Assembly (NCBI RefSeq): GCF_002413825.1
Contig: NZ_DHXT01000067.1
Span: 12,255-50,935 of the forward strand
DNA length: 38,681 nt
Origin: Rhodoferax sp. UBA5149
Lineage (GTDB): Bacteria > Pseudomonadota > Gammaproteobacteria > Burkholderiales > Burkholderiaceae_C
Reading direction: 5' to 3'
Positions 21,792-30,370 of the stretch are shown piece by piece. Within the stretch, counting starts at the first letter, position 1; the number at the start of each line of letters is the position of its first letter. The notes beneath the pieces were generated by a model, which saw only the letters and a list, made by a program, of their open reading frames with translations, had not been told where the DNA came from and did not search any database. The translations under genes and the position numbers were made by a program.

Positions 21792-22931
21792 ATGATGAAA
21801 ATTGGCAATCTGGTCGGCCTGGTCGGCTGGCGCGGCATGGTGGGTTCTGTGCTGATGGACCGCATGCAGTCCGAAGGTGATTTCGACCTGATCGAACCCG
21901 TGTTCTTTTCAACCTCCAACGTCGGCGGCCAGGCCCCGGCTCAGGCGAAGAACGAAACCGCCCTCAAGGACGCCTTTGACATCGCGGCCCTCAAGAAGTG
22001 CGACATCATCATCAGCGCGCAAGGTGGCGACTACACCTCCGAGGTATTCCCCAAACTACGCGCCGCGGGCTGGGCCGGTCACTGGATTGACGCCGCATCC
22101 ACCCTGCGCATGAACGACGATGCCATCATCGTGCTGGACCCGGTCAACCTGCCGGTGATCATGAAGGCACTGGCCCAAGGCGGCAACAACTGGATTGGTG
22201 GCAACTGCACGGTGAGCTGCATGCTGATGGGTGTGGGCGCCCTGTACAAGGCCGGCCTGGTCGAATGGATGACCAGCATGACCTACCAGGCGGCATCGGG
22301 CGGCGGCGCGCAGCACATGCGTGAATTGCTGACTCAATTCGGCACCCTGAACGCCGAGGTCAAAGATCTGTTGGACGACCCCAAATCCGCCATCCTGGAG
22401 ATTGATCGCAAGGTTTTGTCCAAACAGCAGTCCTTGACGAGCGCAGAGACGGCCAATTTCGGCGTGCCCCTGGGCGGCAGTCTGATCCCCTGGATCGACA
22501 AGGATCTCGGCAATGGCATGAGTCGTGAAGAATGGAAGGGCGGCGCCGAGACCAACAAGATTCTGGGTCAAGGCGCTATTTTTGGAACGGCTGAAACCCC
22601 GGTCGACGGCTTTTGCGTACGCATTGGCGCCATGCGCTGCCACAGCCAGGCGCTGACATTCAAGTTGAAAAAGAATGTCCCCAGCGCTGACATTGAAGCC
22701 CTGATCGCGGCTGACAACGCCTGGGTCAAAGTGGTTCCAAATACCCGCGACGCCAGTGTTCAGGACCTGACGCCGGTGGCCGTCACAGGCACGCTGGGCA
22801 TACCGGTGGGGCGCATCCGAAAACTCGCCATGGGCCCTGAATACGTCGGCGCATTCACCATCGGCGACCAGCTTTTATGGGGTGCCGCAGAGCCCCTGCG
22901 CCGCATGTTGCGCATTTTGCTGGCGGCCTGA
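21792..22931 (+). CDS. asd: Aspartate-semialdehyde dehydrogenase
   Basis: Asd reduces aspartyl phosphate to aspartate semialdehyde with NADPH, feeding lysine/diaminopimelate, threonine and methionine synthesis. The 379-residue product is of the Gram-negative class. It shows GLVGWRGMVGSVLMDRM at the N-terminus, the active-site cysteine in GGNCTVSCMLMGVG (about residue 139) and SGGGAQHMRELL. FCVRIGAMRCHSQALT holds the conserved Arg and His. Two tandem ATG codons exist at 21792 and 21795; GAAAGGG precedes both. A long hairpin follows the stop. Confidence 0.96.
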   Translation: MMKIGNLVGLVGWRGMVGSVLMDRMQSEGDFDLIEPVFFSTSNVGGQAPAQAKNETALKDAFDIAALKKCDIIISAQGGDYTSEVFPKLRAAGWAGHWIDAASTLRMNDDAIIVLDPVNLPVIMKALAQGGNNWIGGNCTVSCMLMGVGALYKAGLVEWMTSMTYQAASGGGAQHMRELLTQFGTLNAEVKDLLDDPKSAILEIDRKVLSKQQSLTSAETANFGVPLGGSLIPWIDKDLGNGMSREEWKGGAETNKILGQGAIFGTAETPVDGFCVRIGAMRCHSQALTFKLKKNVPSADIEALIAADNAWVKVVPNTRDASVQDLTPVAVTGTLGIPVGRIRKLAMGPEYVGAFTIGDQLLWGAAEPLRRMLRILLAA

Positions 22932-22951
22932 CCGCGCATCCATCCCATCCC

Positions 22952-22991
22952 AACGGCCTATCATGCCCGTCACGAGGCATCATAGGCCGTT
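22952..22991. repeat. Long hairpin between asd and fimV
   Basis: A 40-base near-perfect hairpin: outer arms AACGGCCTAT and ATAGGCCGTT (10 bp), one C/C mismatch, inner arms ATGCC/GGCAT (5 bp) and an 8-base loop. It begins 20 bases after the asd stop. No T-run follows, so it is not a textbook terminator, though it may stabilise or end the upstream mRNA. The rest of the 243-base asd-fimV gap shows only a lone TTGACA (22997-23002) and a small ACCCA/TGGGT stem near 23110. Confidence 0.6.
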
Positions 22992-23174
22992 GTCGCTTGA
23001 CAACATAGAATCGACCCGTGAGCGCCATCCCGCCGAGCGATTCAAAGTTAAAAGCTTTCTCAGCTTGTCAGGCTAAGGCATTGATGTTATGGTGCTTTTC
23101 AAGTTTTCGCACCCAAAAATGGGTTCGCACAATAAGACAAATTTTCCTGCTGCCCGAACCTCGGAGTCCACAAA

Positions 23175-25772
23175 TTGATTGCTAAGTCACATCGCTGGCA
23201 AAAAACCGCCATGGCCGCTGCGGCCGCAGCAGTTTTCAGCCTATGGGGATCGAATGCAACTGCGCTTTCGCTAGGTCGCATCACGGTCCAGTCCGCCCTT
23301 GGCGAGCCTTTGCGTGCGGAAATAGACGTTCCAGATATCAATGCTGAAGAGGCAGCCTCATTGAAGACTGCCATTGCTTCGCCAGACGCATTCCGGGCCG
23401 CCGGACTGGAATACAACCCCGCCATGGCAGGCCTGCAAGCCACACTTCAAAGGCGCTCGGACGGACGTGCCTTTATCCGTTTGAGCAGCGACCGGGCCAT
23501 CAACGATCCGTTCGTGGACGTGATTCTTGAGGCTAGTTGGGCATCGGGTCGTATTGCTCGCGACTACACCATGCTGTTTGACCCGCCAAGCCTGCGGCAA
23601 ACCGCACCTGCCGCGCCAACTCCTGCGCAGATCACGGCCCAATCGTCCGTCGGCACTGCTATTTCGCCCCGGCCGGTGCCGTCCGCAGCGCCCGCCTTGG
23701 CGCCGACGGGACCCGTAGAGCCCCGCAAGAGTACCGCCAAGATTCCGGCCCCTGTCGCCGTGGCCAAGGCGCCGAGCACAGAAATCAGACATGTGACCGT
23801 CAAACCCGGCGACACCGCCAGCAAAATTGCCGCTGCGACAAAGCCAGCCAATGTGTCCCTCGACCAGATGCTGGTGGCCTTGCTGCGCACCAATCCGGAT
23901 GCGTTCGTGGGCGACAACGTCAACCGCGTCAAGGCCGGCTCGGTCGTGAACGTCCCCACGGCGGAACAAGCCGCGGCAACCTCAGCGGGTGAGGCCGCGC
24001 AGATCATTGTTGCGCAGAGCAAGGATTTCAACGAATTCCGCAGAAAACTGGCTGGCAGCGCACCAAGCGCCCAGCTTGCCGCCGCCGACCGCAAAGCCAG
24101 TGGAAGTGTGCAAGCCAAGGTTGAAGACAAAAAACCACTCACGACGGCACCCGACAAGCTCACCCTGTCAAAAGGGGCTGTTCAAGGCAAGCTCGTTGAA
24201 GACCAATTAGCTAAAGAGCGCAGTGCGAAGGAAGCTGCCAGCCGAGCGGCTGAAGTTGCCAAGAACATCAGTGATCTCAGCAAGCTGGGGGCAGCGTCGA
24301 GCGCCGTTGCGCCTGGCCTGGCGGTGTCGGCAGTAACGCCCGCCAAACCGGTCCCTGCGACCATCGCCGTTGCGGTCACGACCCCGGCACCGGTTGCCGC
24401 CAGCGCCACGCCGTCACAACCGGCCCGTGCTGCCGCGGTGGCACCCATTGCCCCGGCCGCCCAGACAGCCTCCGCGCCCAAACCCGCTGCATCGGCCATG
24501 GCAAAACCTCCGGCCGCTATTCCGGTGCCACAACCCGAGGTCGGTATGATCGATGGGCTAATTGAAAATCCCCTGGTCCCGGCCGGCGCCATCGGCTTGA
24601 TCGCCCTGTTAGCGGGTTTTGGGTTCTACCGAATGAGGCAACGCAAGAACGCCTCTCAGCTCGACAGCATTTTCCTGGAAAGCCGTTTGCGGCCTGACTC
24701 TTTCTTTGGTGCCAGCGGCGGGCAGAGTGTCGATACCAATGACAGTGCGGCCACTGGCTCCTCGATGGTGTACTCGCCCAGCCAGCTGGATGCTGTGGAC
24801 GACGTCGACCCCGTTGCCGAAGCCGATGTTTACCTGGCCTATGGACGTGATCTGCAGGCCGAGGAAATCTTGAACGATGCCCTGCGTTCCAACCCCGGAC
24901 GTGTCGCCATCCATCAAAAATTGCTTGAGATTTTCGCCAAACGGCGTGACACCAAAGGTTTTCAGGATGTTGCCACGCTGGCCTTCAAAGTGACCCACGG
25001 CGATGGACCGGACTGGCAGCGCGTTTGCGAACTTGGCCTGAGCATAGACCCGTCCAATGCTTTGTACCAGCCTGGTGGGCAACCCAATAATCCGGATGGC
25101 ACGCCCTCACGTCCGGCGCCCCTTGACTACGCCGGTAGCCTGACCGACAGCGAGGAGCCACTGGCAACCCAACCCCATGCACCGCAGGCCAACGGGTCAC
25201 TGGACCTGGACCTGGACCTCGACTTTTCACTCGACGAAGAACCCACCAGCGTTATCAGTGAGGCGACGGCCAGTAACCCCCCATCCGTGCCCGCTGCGCT
25301 GGACCTTGATTTCGGATTGGCCACTGAAGCGATGGCGCCTTTTGAGACAACACAGGCCGCAAAAACAGATACCGTCGAATTTTCCCTGCCAGATCTGGAA
25401 TTCGCGGACATTGACCTGAGCCTGCCTTCTGCCAGCAGCGAAGATTTCAAGCTGCAGGCGGCCACCAGTTTTGGCGCCACCAGCCCGGCACCTCTGCCCA
25501 GTTTGGAGCCTGAAGTGCTGCCGACCCCGGATTTGAGCATGCTGGAGTTTGACCTGGGATCCCTGTCGCTTGATTTGGGGGACGCGCCAGAACCTGACGC
25601 CACTGCCGCGCCGGGCGCGCAAGAGGATCCGCTGGCGACCAAACTGGCGCTGGCTGAAGAGTTCAGTGCCATTGGCGACGACGACGGAGCGCGTGCGCTG
25701 ATCGAAGAAGTTATCTCGGAAGCGTCGGGTGACATGAAAATCATGGCGCAACGCGCCTTGAGCAATCTTTAG
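23175..25772 (+). CDS. fimV: FimV-family polar hub / peptidoglycan-binding protein
   Basis: FimV-type proteins sit at the cell pole and organise type IV pili, chemotaxis and secretion components. The 865-residue product has a signal peptide (about 1-30, ending SNATA) and the FimV N-terminal domain LGRITVQSALGEPLRAEIDV. A LysM domain lies near 210-265 (HVTVKPGDTASKIAAATKP), then a long Ala/Pro linker. One membrane helix lies near 470-490, followed by an acidic cytoplasmic part with a TPR-like stretch. The C-terminal FimV motif is LALAEEFSAIGDDDGARALI. The start is TTG 23175, with GGAG 8 bases upstream; the next ATG would cut into the signal peptide. Confidence 0.92.
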   Translation: MIAKSHRWQKTAMAAAAAAVFSLWGSNATALSLGRITVQSALGEPLRAEIDVPDINAEEAASLKTAIASPDAFRAAGLEYNPAMAGLQATLQRRSDGRAFIRLSSDRAINDPFVDVILEASWASGRIARDYTMLFDPPSLRQTAPAAPTPAQITAQSSVGTAISPRPVPSAAPALAPTGPVEPRKSTAKIPAPVAVAKAPSTEIRHVTVKPGDTASKIAAATKPANVSLDQMLVALLRTNPDAFVGDNVNRVKAGSVVNVPTAEQAAATSAGEAAQIIVAQSKDFNEFRRKLAGSAPSAQLAAADRKASGSVQAKVEDKKPLTTAPDKLTLSKGAVQGKLVEDQLAKERSAKEAASRAAEVAKNISDLSKLGAASSAVAPGLAVSAVTPAKPVPATIAVAVTTPAPVAASATPSQPARAAAVAPIAPAAQTASAPKPAASAMAKPPAAIPVPQPEVGMIDGLIENPLVPAGAIGLIALLAGFGFYRMRQRKNASQLDSIFLESRLRPDSFFGASGGQSVDTNDSAATGSSMVYSPSQLDAVDDVDPVAEADVYLAYGRDLQAEEILNDALRSNPGRVAIHQKLLEIFAKRRDTKGFQDVATLAFKVTHGDGPDWQRVCELGLSIDPSNALYQPGGQPNNPDGTPSRPAPLDYAGSLTDSEEPLATQPHAPQANGSLDLDLDLDFSLDEEPTSVISEATASNPPSVPAALDLDFGLATEAMAPFETTQAAKTDTVEFSLPDLEFADIDLSLPSASSEDFKLQAATSFGATSPAPLPSLEPEVLPTPDLSMLEFDLGSLSLDLGDAPEPDATAAPGAQEDPLATKLALAEEFSAIGDDDGARALIEEVISEASGDMKIMAQRALSNL

Positions 25773-25788
25773 TCACTATGAACCCTCC

Positions 25789-26571
25789 GTGAGGTTGGCA
25801 CTCGGAATCAGTTACAACGGGCAAGCCTACCAAGGCTGGCAAAGTCAGTTGTCCGGCCAGACGGTGCAGGACAAACTCGAAAAGGCGCTGGGCCAGTTCA
25901 CCGGGCAAAGGGTTTCAACCTTGTGCGCCGGTCGAACCGATTCGGGCGTGCACGGCCTGATGCAGGTTGTGCATTTCGACACCCCGCTGGAGCGCGCGGC
26001 GTCTTCCTGGGTGCGTGGCACCAATGCCTTTTTGCCGCGCGACATTGCCGTGGAATGGGCGCAGGCAGTGCCGCCTGCGTTTCATTGTCGCGCCAGCGCG
26101 CTGTCGCGCCGCTACGCCTATATTCTGCTGGAGTCCCCGGTACGACCCAGTGTGGACGCGGGACGTGTTGGCTGGGCCTACCGGCCACTGGACATCGGCC
26201 CGATGCAGCAGGCCGCGGCACACCTCTTGGGCGAGCACGATTTCACCTCGTTTCGGGCCTCTGCTTGCCAGGCCTTGTCGCCCATCAAGACGCTCCAGCG
26301 CATCGACATTTCCCGGCGCGGCGCCTACTGGCGGTTTGAGTTCGAGGCCAACGCCTTCTTGCACCACATGATTCGCAACATCATGGGTTGCCTGATTGCG
26401 GTCGGCCAGCACAAGCACCCCTCTGACTGGGTGAACGACGTGCTGCTTGCCCGCAACCGGGATGCCGCCGCGCCGACGTTTTCACCCCACGGACTGTATT
26501 TTCTCGGTCCCCGCTACGCCCCCCATTGGGGACTGCCGGACCGTACGCCGGCCTATGATGGATTGCCATGA
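25789..26571 (+). CDS. truA: tRNA pseudouridine(38-40) synthase TruA
   Basis: TruA converts U38, U39 and U40 in tRNA anticodon stems to pseudouridine. The 260-residue product has the catalytic aspartate in CAGRTDSGVHG (Asp51), preceded by ISYNGQAYQGWQSQ. It also has RRYAYILLE and FEANAFLHHMIRNIMGCLI, as in the family. The start is GTG at 25789, giving the usual MRLALGISYNG. No proper Shine-Dalgarno is visible. A four-codon mini-frame ATG-AAC-CCT-CCG-TGA (25778-25792) ends overlapping the GTG. trpF overlaps the truA stop by 4 bases. Confidence 0.94.
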   Translation: MRLALGISYNGQAYQGWQSQLSGQTVQDKLEKALGQFTGQRVSTLCAGRTDSGVHGLMQVVHFDTPLERAASSWVRGTNAFLPRDIAVEWAQAVPPAFHCRASALSRRYAYILLESPVRPSVDAGRVGWAYRPLDIGPMQQAAAHLLGEHDFTSFRASACQALSPIKTLQRIDISRRGAYWRFEFEANAFLHHMIRNIMGCLIAVGQHKHPSDWVNDVLLARNRDAAAPTFSPHGLYFLGPRYAPHWGLPDRTPAYDGLP

Positions 26572-27290
26572 CACCTGCCCAACTATTTGCCCTACGTACG
26601 CGCATCAAGATTTGCGGCCTGACGCGTGAACAGGATGTGGATGCGGCCGTAGCCGCCGGGGCCGACGCTGTCGGCTTTGTGTTGTACGACAAAAGCCCGC
26701 GCTATGTGTCGCCCAAGCGCGCCGCTGAACTGGCGCGCAGGCTGCCGCCCTTTGTCACGCCCGTGTTGCTGTTCGTGAATGAGAATGCTACTAAAATAAT
26801 AGCTGCTTGCGCAGGTATTGCGGGGGCTACCGTGCAATTTCATGGTGAAGAAACACCTGAACAATGCCTCAACGCCACCCAGCAGGGTGCCCGCCCATTT
26901 TTGCGCGCGGCGCGGATCCCGCTGGGCGAAGCCGGTCGCCACTTCGATCTCGTAAAATATGCGCAAGATTATTCAAAAGCCCAGGCTATTCTGCTCGACG
27001 CGCATGTCGACGGGTATGGTGGCAGCGGGCAAGCCTTCAATTGGTCACTGCTGCCTCCAAACGTCAACGCTCACCTCGTCTTGAGTGGTGGGCTGAACGC
27101 TGCGAACGTGACCGAGGGCATTCTGCAGGTACGGCCCCGCTGTAAAACCCTGGCCGTTGATGTGAGCTCGGGGGTGGAGATGTCCGGCCCCGGCAACAAA
27201 GGCATCAAGGACCCTGAAAAGATCAACCAGTTTGTCGCCGCCGTTCGCGCTGCTGACCAACAACTTGCAGAGATGTCAAAACATGTTTGA
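26568..27290 (+). CDS. trpF: Phosphoribosylanthranilate isomerase
   Basis: TrpF isomerises N-(5-phosphoribosyl)anthranilate in tryptophan synthesis. The 240-residue TIM-barrel product has the catalytic cysteine in RIKICGLTREQDV (Cys16), GADAVGFVLYDKSPRYVS, TVQFHGEETPEQC, and the general-acid aspartate in AVDVSSGVEMSGPGNKG. ATGA overlap with truA and 8-base overlap with trpB indicate coupled translation. Residues about 73-88 (NATKIIAACAGIAGAT) are encoded by a 46-bp interspersed repeat. From memory of E. coli TrpF, the spacing from the preceding N to QFHG is unchanged, so this is not a simple insertion. Confidence 0.95.
   Translation: MTPAQLFALRTRIKICGLTREQDVDAAVAAGADAVGFVLYDKSPRYVSPKRAAELARRLPPFVTPVLLFVNENATKIIAACAGIAGATVQFHGEETPEQCLNATQQGARPFLRAARIPLGEAGRHFDLVKYAQDYSKAQAILLDAHVDGYGGSGQAFNWSLLPPNVNAHLVLSGGLNAANVTEGILQVRPRCKTLAVDVSSGVEMSGPGNKGIKDPEKINQFVAAVRAADQQLAEMSKHV
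26786..26831 (+). repeat. 46-bp interspersed element, copy 4 (inside trpF)
   Basis: The element is in the same orientation as the gene, fully open in the trpF frame. It has TGCTACT and AATAGC forming the left inverted repeat, TTGCGC at positions 22-27 and GGGGGCT at 37-43. It aligns without gaps to the other four copies. Confidence 0.65.
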
Positions 27291-28590
27291 GTATCAACAA
27301 CCTGACCCGAGAGGTCACTTCGGCATTTACGGTGGCAGCTTCGTCTCCGAAACGCTGACGCACGCCATCAACGAGCTCAAGGCCGCGTACGCCAAGTACC
27401 AGCATGATCCGGCGTTCGTCGCGGAATTCAACTACGAGCTGGCCCACTTCGTCGGTCGCCCCTCCCCGGTTTACCATGCCGACCGGATGAGCCGCGAGCA
27501 GGGTGGCGCGCAGATTTTCCTCAAGCGCGAGGATCTGAACCACACCGGCGCCCACAAAATCAACAACACCATCGGCCAGGCCATGTTGGCCAGACACATG
27601 GGCAAGCCGCGCGTGATTGCCGAAACCGGTGCCGGCCAGCACGGCGTGGCGACCGCCACCATCTGCGCGCGCTACGGCCTGGAATGCGTGGTCTACATGG
27701 GCAGCGAAGACGTCAAGCGCCAAAGCCCCAACGTCTACCGGATGAAGCTGCTGGGCGCCACCGTGGTGCCGGTGGAGAGCGGCAGCCGCACGCTCAAGGA
27801 TGCGCTGAACGAAGCGATGCGCGACTGGGTCGCCAATGTGGACAACACCTTCTACATCATCGGCACCGTGGCGGGGCCGCACCCCTACCCGATGATGGTG
27901 CGCGACTTCCAGAGCGTGATCGGCACGGAGTGCCTGGTGCAAATGCCCGAAATGTTGCAGGCCCAGGGCTGCAAGACCAAGCAACCCGACGCCGTGGTGG
28001 CCTGCGTCGGTGGCGGCAGCAATGCCATGGGTATTTTCTACCCCTACATCCAGCATGAAGCCACCCGCCTGATCGGCGTCGAAGCGGCCGGCGAAGGCAT
28101 GGACTCCGGCCGCCACTCGGCCTCTTTGCAGCGCGGCAGCCCCGGCGTGTTGCACGGCAACCGCACCTATGTGCTACAGGATGACAACGGCCAGGTGACC
28201 GAGACGCACAGCATCAGCGCCGGGCTGGACTATCCCGGCGTCGGCCCCGAGCACGCCTTTCTCAAAGACATCGGCCGCGCTGAATACGTGGGCATCACCG
28301 ACAAGGAAGCGCTGGAGGCCTTCCACTACCTGTGCCGCACCGAAGGCATCATTCCTGCGCTCGAATCGAGTCACGCCGTGGCCTACGCCATGAAGCTGGC
28401 CAAAACCATGCGACCCGACCAGTCCATCCTGGTCAACCTGTCAGGCCGGGGCGACAAGGACATTGGCACGGTGGCGGACCTGAGCCACGCCGACTTTTAT
28501 TGCCGCCCGAGCTGCACCGGTCAGTCGGTGAAAGGCGGAGAAACCTCCGCTTTGGGTGCCGCAGAGCACATCGTGAGGATGCCCAAATGA
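27283..28590 (+). CDS. trpB: Tryptophan synthase beta chain
   Basis: TrpB condenses indole and serine to tryptophan with pyridoxal phosphate. The 435-residue product starts MFEYQQPDPRGHFGIYGGSF. It has the PLP lysine in LNHTGAHKINN (Lys92), AETGAGQHGVATATICAR and the phosphate-binding CVGGGSNAMGIFYPY. Length is a little above the usual 400, partly a longer tail. ATG 27283 lies inside the end of trpF; an upstream frame extension within trpF is rejected. The stop overlaps trpA by 4 bases. Confidence 0.98.
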   Translation: MFEYQQPDPRGHFGIYGGSFVSETLTHAINELKAAYAKYQHDPAFVAEFNYELAHFVGRPSPVYHADRMSREQGGAQIFLKREDLNHTGAHKINNTIGQAMLARHMGKPRVIAETGAGQHGVATATICARYGLECVVYMGSEDVKRQSPNVYRMKLLGATVVPVESGSRTLKDALNEAMRDWVANVDNTFYIIGTVAGPHPYPMMVRDFQSVIGTECLVQMPEMLQAQGCKTKQPDAVVACVGGGSNAMGIFYPYIQHEATRLIGVEAAGEGMDSGRHSASLQRGSPGVLHGNRTYVLQDDNGQVTETHSISAGLDYPGVGPEHAFLKDIGRAEYVGITDKEALEAFHYLCRTEGIIPALESSHAVAYAMKLAKTMRPDQSILVNLSGRGDKDIGTVADLSHADFYCRPSCTGQSVKGGETSALGAAEHIVRMPK

Positions 28591-29408
28591 GCCGTATTGC
28601 CGCTACTTTTTCCGCCCTGAAAGCAACAGGCCGCAAGGCGCTCATACCCTACGTCACCGCCGGCTTCCCGTTTGCTGACGTCACGCCTGAATTGATGCAC
28701 GCTTTTGTTGCAGGCGGCGCCGACGTTATCGAACTGGGCGTGCCCTTTTCCGACCCCAGCGCCGACGGCCCCGTCATCCAAAAAGCCGGTGACAAGGCAC
28801 TGGCCCAAGGCATTGGCATGGTCCAGGTGCTGGACATGGTGCGCGCCTTTCGCAACCAGAACAGCAACACACCCGTGGTGCTGATGGGCTACGCCAACCC
28901 GGTGGAGCGCTACAACCAAAAACATGACCGCCACGACGGTAAAAGCGCCTTTGTGACGGATGCCGCCGCCGCAGGCGTGGACGGCGTCCTAATCGTCGAT
29001 TACCCGCCCGAAGAGTGCGAAGCCTTTGCCGCTGAGCTCAAAGGCAAGGGGCTCGACCTGATTTTTTTACTGGCCCCCACCAGTACCGACGAGCGCATGC
29101 AGCAGGTCGCTGCGGTGGCCAGCGGCTATGTGTATTACGTCTCGCTCAAGGGCGTGACCGGCTCAGGCGCGCTGGACACCGGGGCTGTGGAAGCGATGCT
29201 GCCGCGCATTCGCCGGCATGTAAAGGTTCCGGTGGGCGTCGGTTTTGGCATCCGTGACGCCGCCACCGCCCGTACCATCGGCAAAGTGGCCGACGCGGTG
29301 GTGATTGGCAGCAAGATCATCCAGCTGATTGACGAGCAGCCCCGAGACCAGGTCGCCCCGGTCGCCCAGAATTTCCTGCGCGAAATCCGGACCGCTTTGG
29401 ATTCATAA
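28587..29408 (+). CDS. trpA: Tryptophan synthase alpha chain
   Basis: TrpA cleaves indole-3-glycerol phosphate to indole, channelled to TrpB. The 273-residue TIM barrel has the catalytic Glu49 and Asp60 in VIELGVPFSDPSADGPVIQK. PYVTAGFP, the phosphate-site GFGIRDAATART and YYVSLKGVTGSG are also present. ATG overlaps the trpB stop as ATGA. It directly follows trpB, so the DNA methylase gene sometimes found between them in relatives is absent. accD follows after 29 bases. Confidence 0.97.
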   Translation: MSRIAATFSALKATGRKALIPYVTAGFPFADVTPELMHAFVAGGADVIELGVPFSDPSADGPVIQKAGDKALAQGIGMVQVLDMVRAFRNQNSNTPVVLMGYANPVERYNQKHDRHDGKSAFVTDAAAAGVDGVLIVDYPPEECEAFAAELKGKGLDLIFLLAPTSTDERMQQVAAVASGYVYYVSLKGVTGSGALDTGAVEAMLPRIRRHVKVPVGVGFGIRDAATARTIGKVADAVVIGSKIIQLIDEQPRDQVAPVAQNFLREIRTALDS

Positions 29409-29437
29409 TTCCACCCCGAACTCCGGAGTAAACGCAC

Positions 29438-30310
29438 ATGAGCTGGCTCGAAAAACTTCTACCCCCCAAAATTCAGCACACCAACCCGGCCGACCGGCGC
29501 AGTGTGCCGGAAGGCCTGTGGATCAAATGCCCGAGTTGCGAGACCGTGCTTTACAAGACCGATCTGGAACAAAACCAGAACGTCTGCCCGACCTGCAGCC
29601 ACCACCATCGCATCGGTGCACGGGCCCGGCTCAACGTGTTTCTGGACAACGAGGGGCGCTTCGAACTGGGGCAGGAAGTGCTGCCCGTGGATGCGCTCAA
29701 GTTCAAGGACAGTCGCAAGTACCCCGAGCGCTTGAAAGAAGCGCTGGAAAACACCGGAGAGACCGACGCGCTGGTGGTCATGGGTGGCACGGTGCACGGC
29801 ATCAGCCTGGTGGTGGCCTGTTTTGAATTTGAGTTCATGGGCGGCAGCATGGGCTCGGTGGTGGGCGAACGTTTTGTGCGCGGGGTGCATACCGCGATCG
29901 AGCAAAAAGTGCCTTTTGTCTGCTTCACCTCCACCGGCGGCGCGCGCATGCAGGAAGGCCTGCTGAGCCTGATGCAGATGGCCAAAACCAATGCCTCGCT
30001 CACGCGTCTGGCCAAAAAGGGCTTGCCCTTTATCAGCGTGTTGACCGACCCCACCATGGGCGGCGTGAGCGCCGGATTTGCGTTTCTGGGCGATGTGGTG
30101 ATTGCCGAACCGAAGGCGCTGATTGGCTTTGCCGGCCCCCGCGTGATCGAGTCCACCGTGCGGGTGACGCTGCCGGAAGGCTTTCAACGCGCCGAATTTT
30201 TGCAGACCAAAGGCGCCATCGACTTTATCTGCGACCGCCGGGAACTGCGCAAAACGGTGGCCAATACGCTGGCCATGCTGCAGCGCCAGCCCGCTGACGC
30301 AGTGATCTGA
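29438..30310 (+). CDS. accD: Acetyl-CoA carboxylase carboxyltransferase subunit beta
   Basis: AccD with AccA moves the carboxyl group from biotin to acetyl-CoA, the first step of fatty-acid synthesis. The 290-residue product begins MSWLEKLLPPKIQ. It has the Cys4 zinc ribbon (Cys31, Cys34, Cys50, Cys53; KCPSCETVLY, VCPTCSHHHRIGAR) and the carboxyltransferase core FEFMGGSMGSVVGE. TSTGGARMQEGLLSLMQMAK and GFAGPRVIESTVR follow. GGAG precedes ATG 29438. It ends the leu-asd-fimV-truA-trp gene string; converging transcription of a YggT gene follows instead of the folC gene that I would expect in many relatives. Confidence 0.97.
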   Translation: MSWLEKLLPPKIQHTNPADRRSVPEGLWIKCPSCETVLYKTDLEQNQNVCPTCSHHHRIGARARLNVFLDNEGRFELGQEVLPVDALKFKDSRKYPERLKEALENTGETDALVVMGGTVHGISLVVACFEFEFMGGSMGSVVGERFVRGVHTAIEQKVPFVCFTSTGGARMQEGLLSLMQMAKTNASLTRLAKKGLPFISVLTDPTMGGVSAGFAFLGDVVIAEPKALIGFAGPRVIESTVRVTLPEGFQRAEFLQTKGAIDFICDRRELRKTVANTLAMLQRQPADAVI

Positions 30311-30330
30311 GCCAAGCGGGTACAGCGTGA

Positions 30331-30370
30331 GGTCTGGCCAGAAAGGTCAGGTGGCCAGCAAGGCCAGACC
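30331..30370. terminator. Hairpin between converging accD and yggT-type gene
   Basis: GGTCTGGCC (30331-30339) and GGCCAGACC (30362-30370) form a 9-bp perfect inverted repeat, with an inner alternative CTGGCCA/TGGCCAG pairing. It lies where two genes converge and overlaps the end of the minus-strand gene. No T-run is present, so termination is only a possibility. Confidence 0.35.

Noticed and set aside
22997..23025. TTGACA in the asd-fimV gap as a fimV promoter
   Set aside because: No acceptable -10 lies at 16-18 bp; TAGAAT is only 3 bases away, which is too close.
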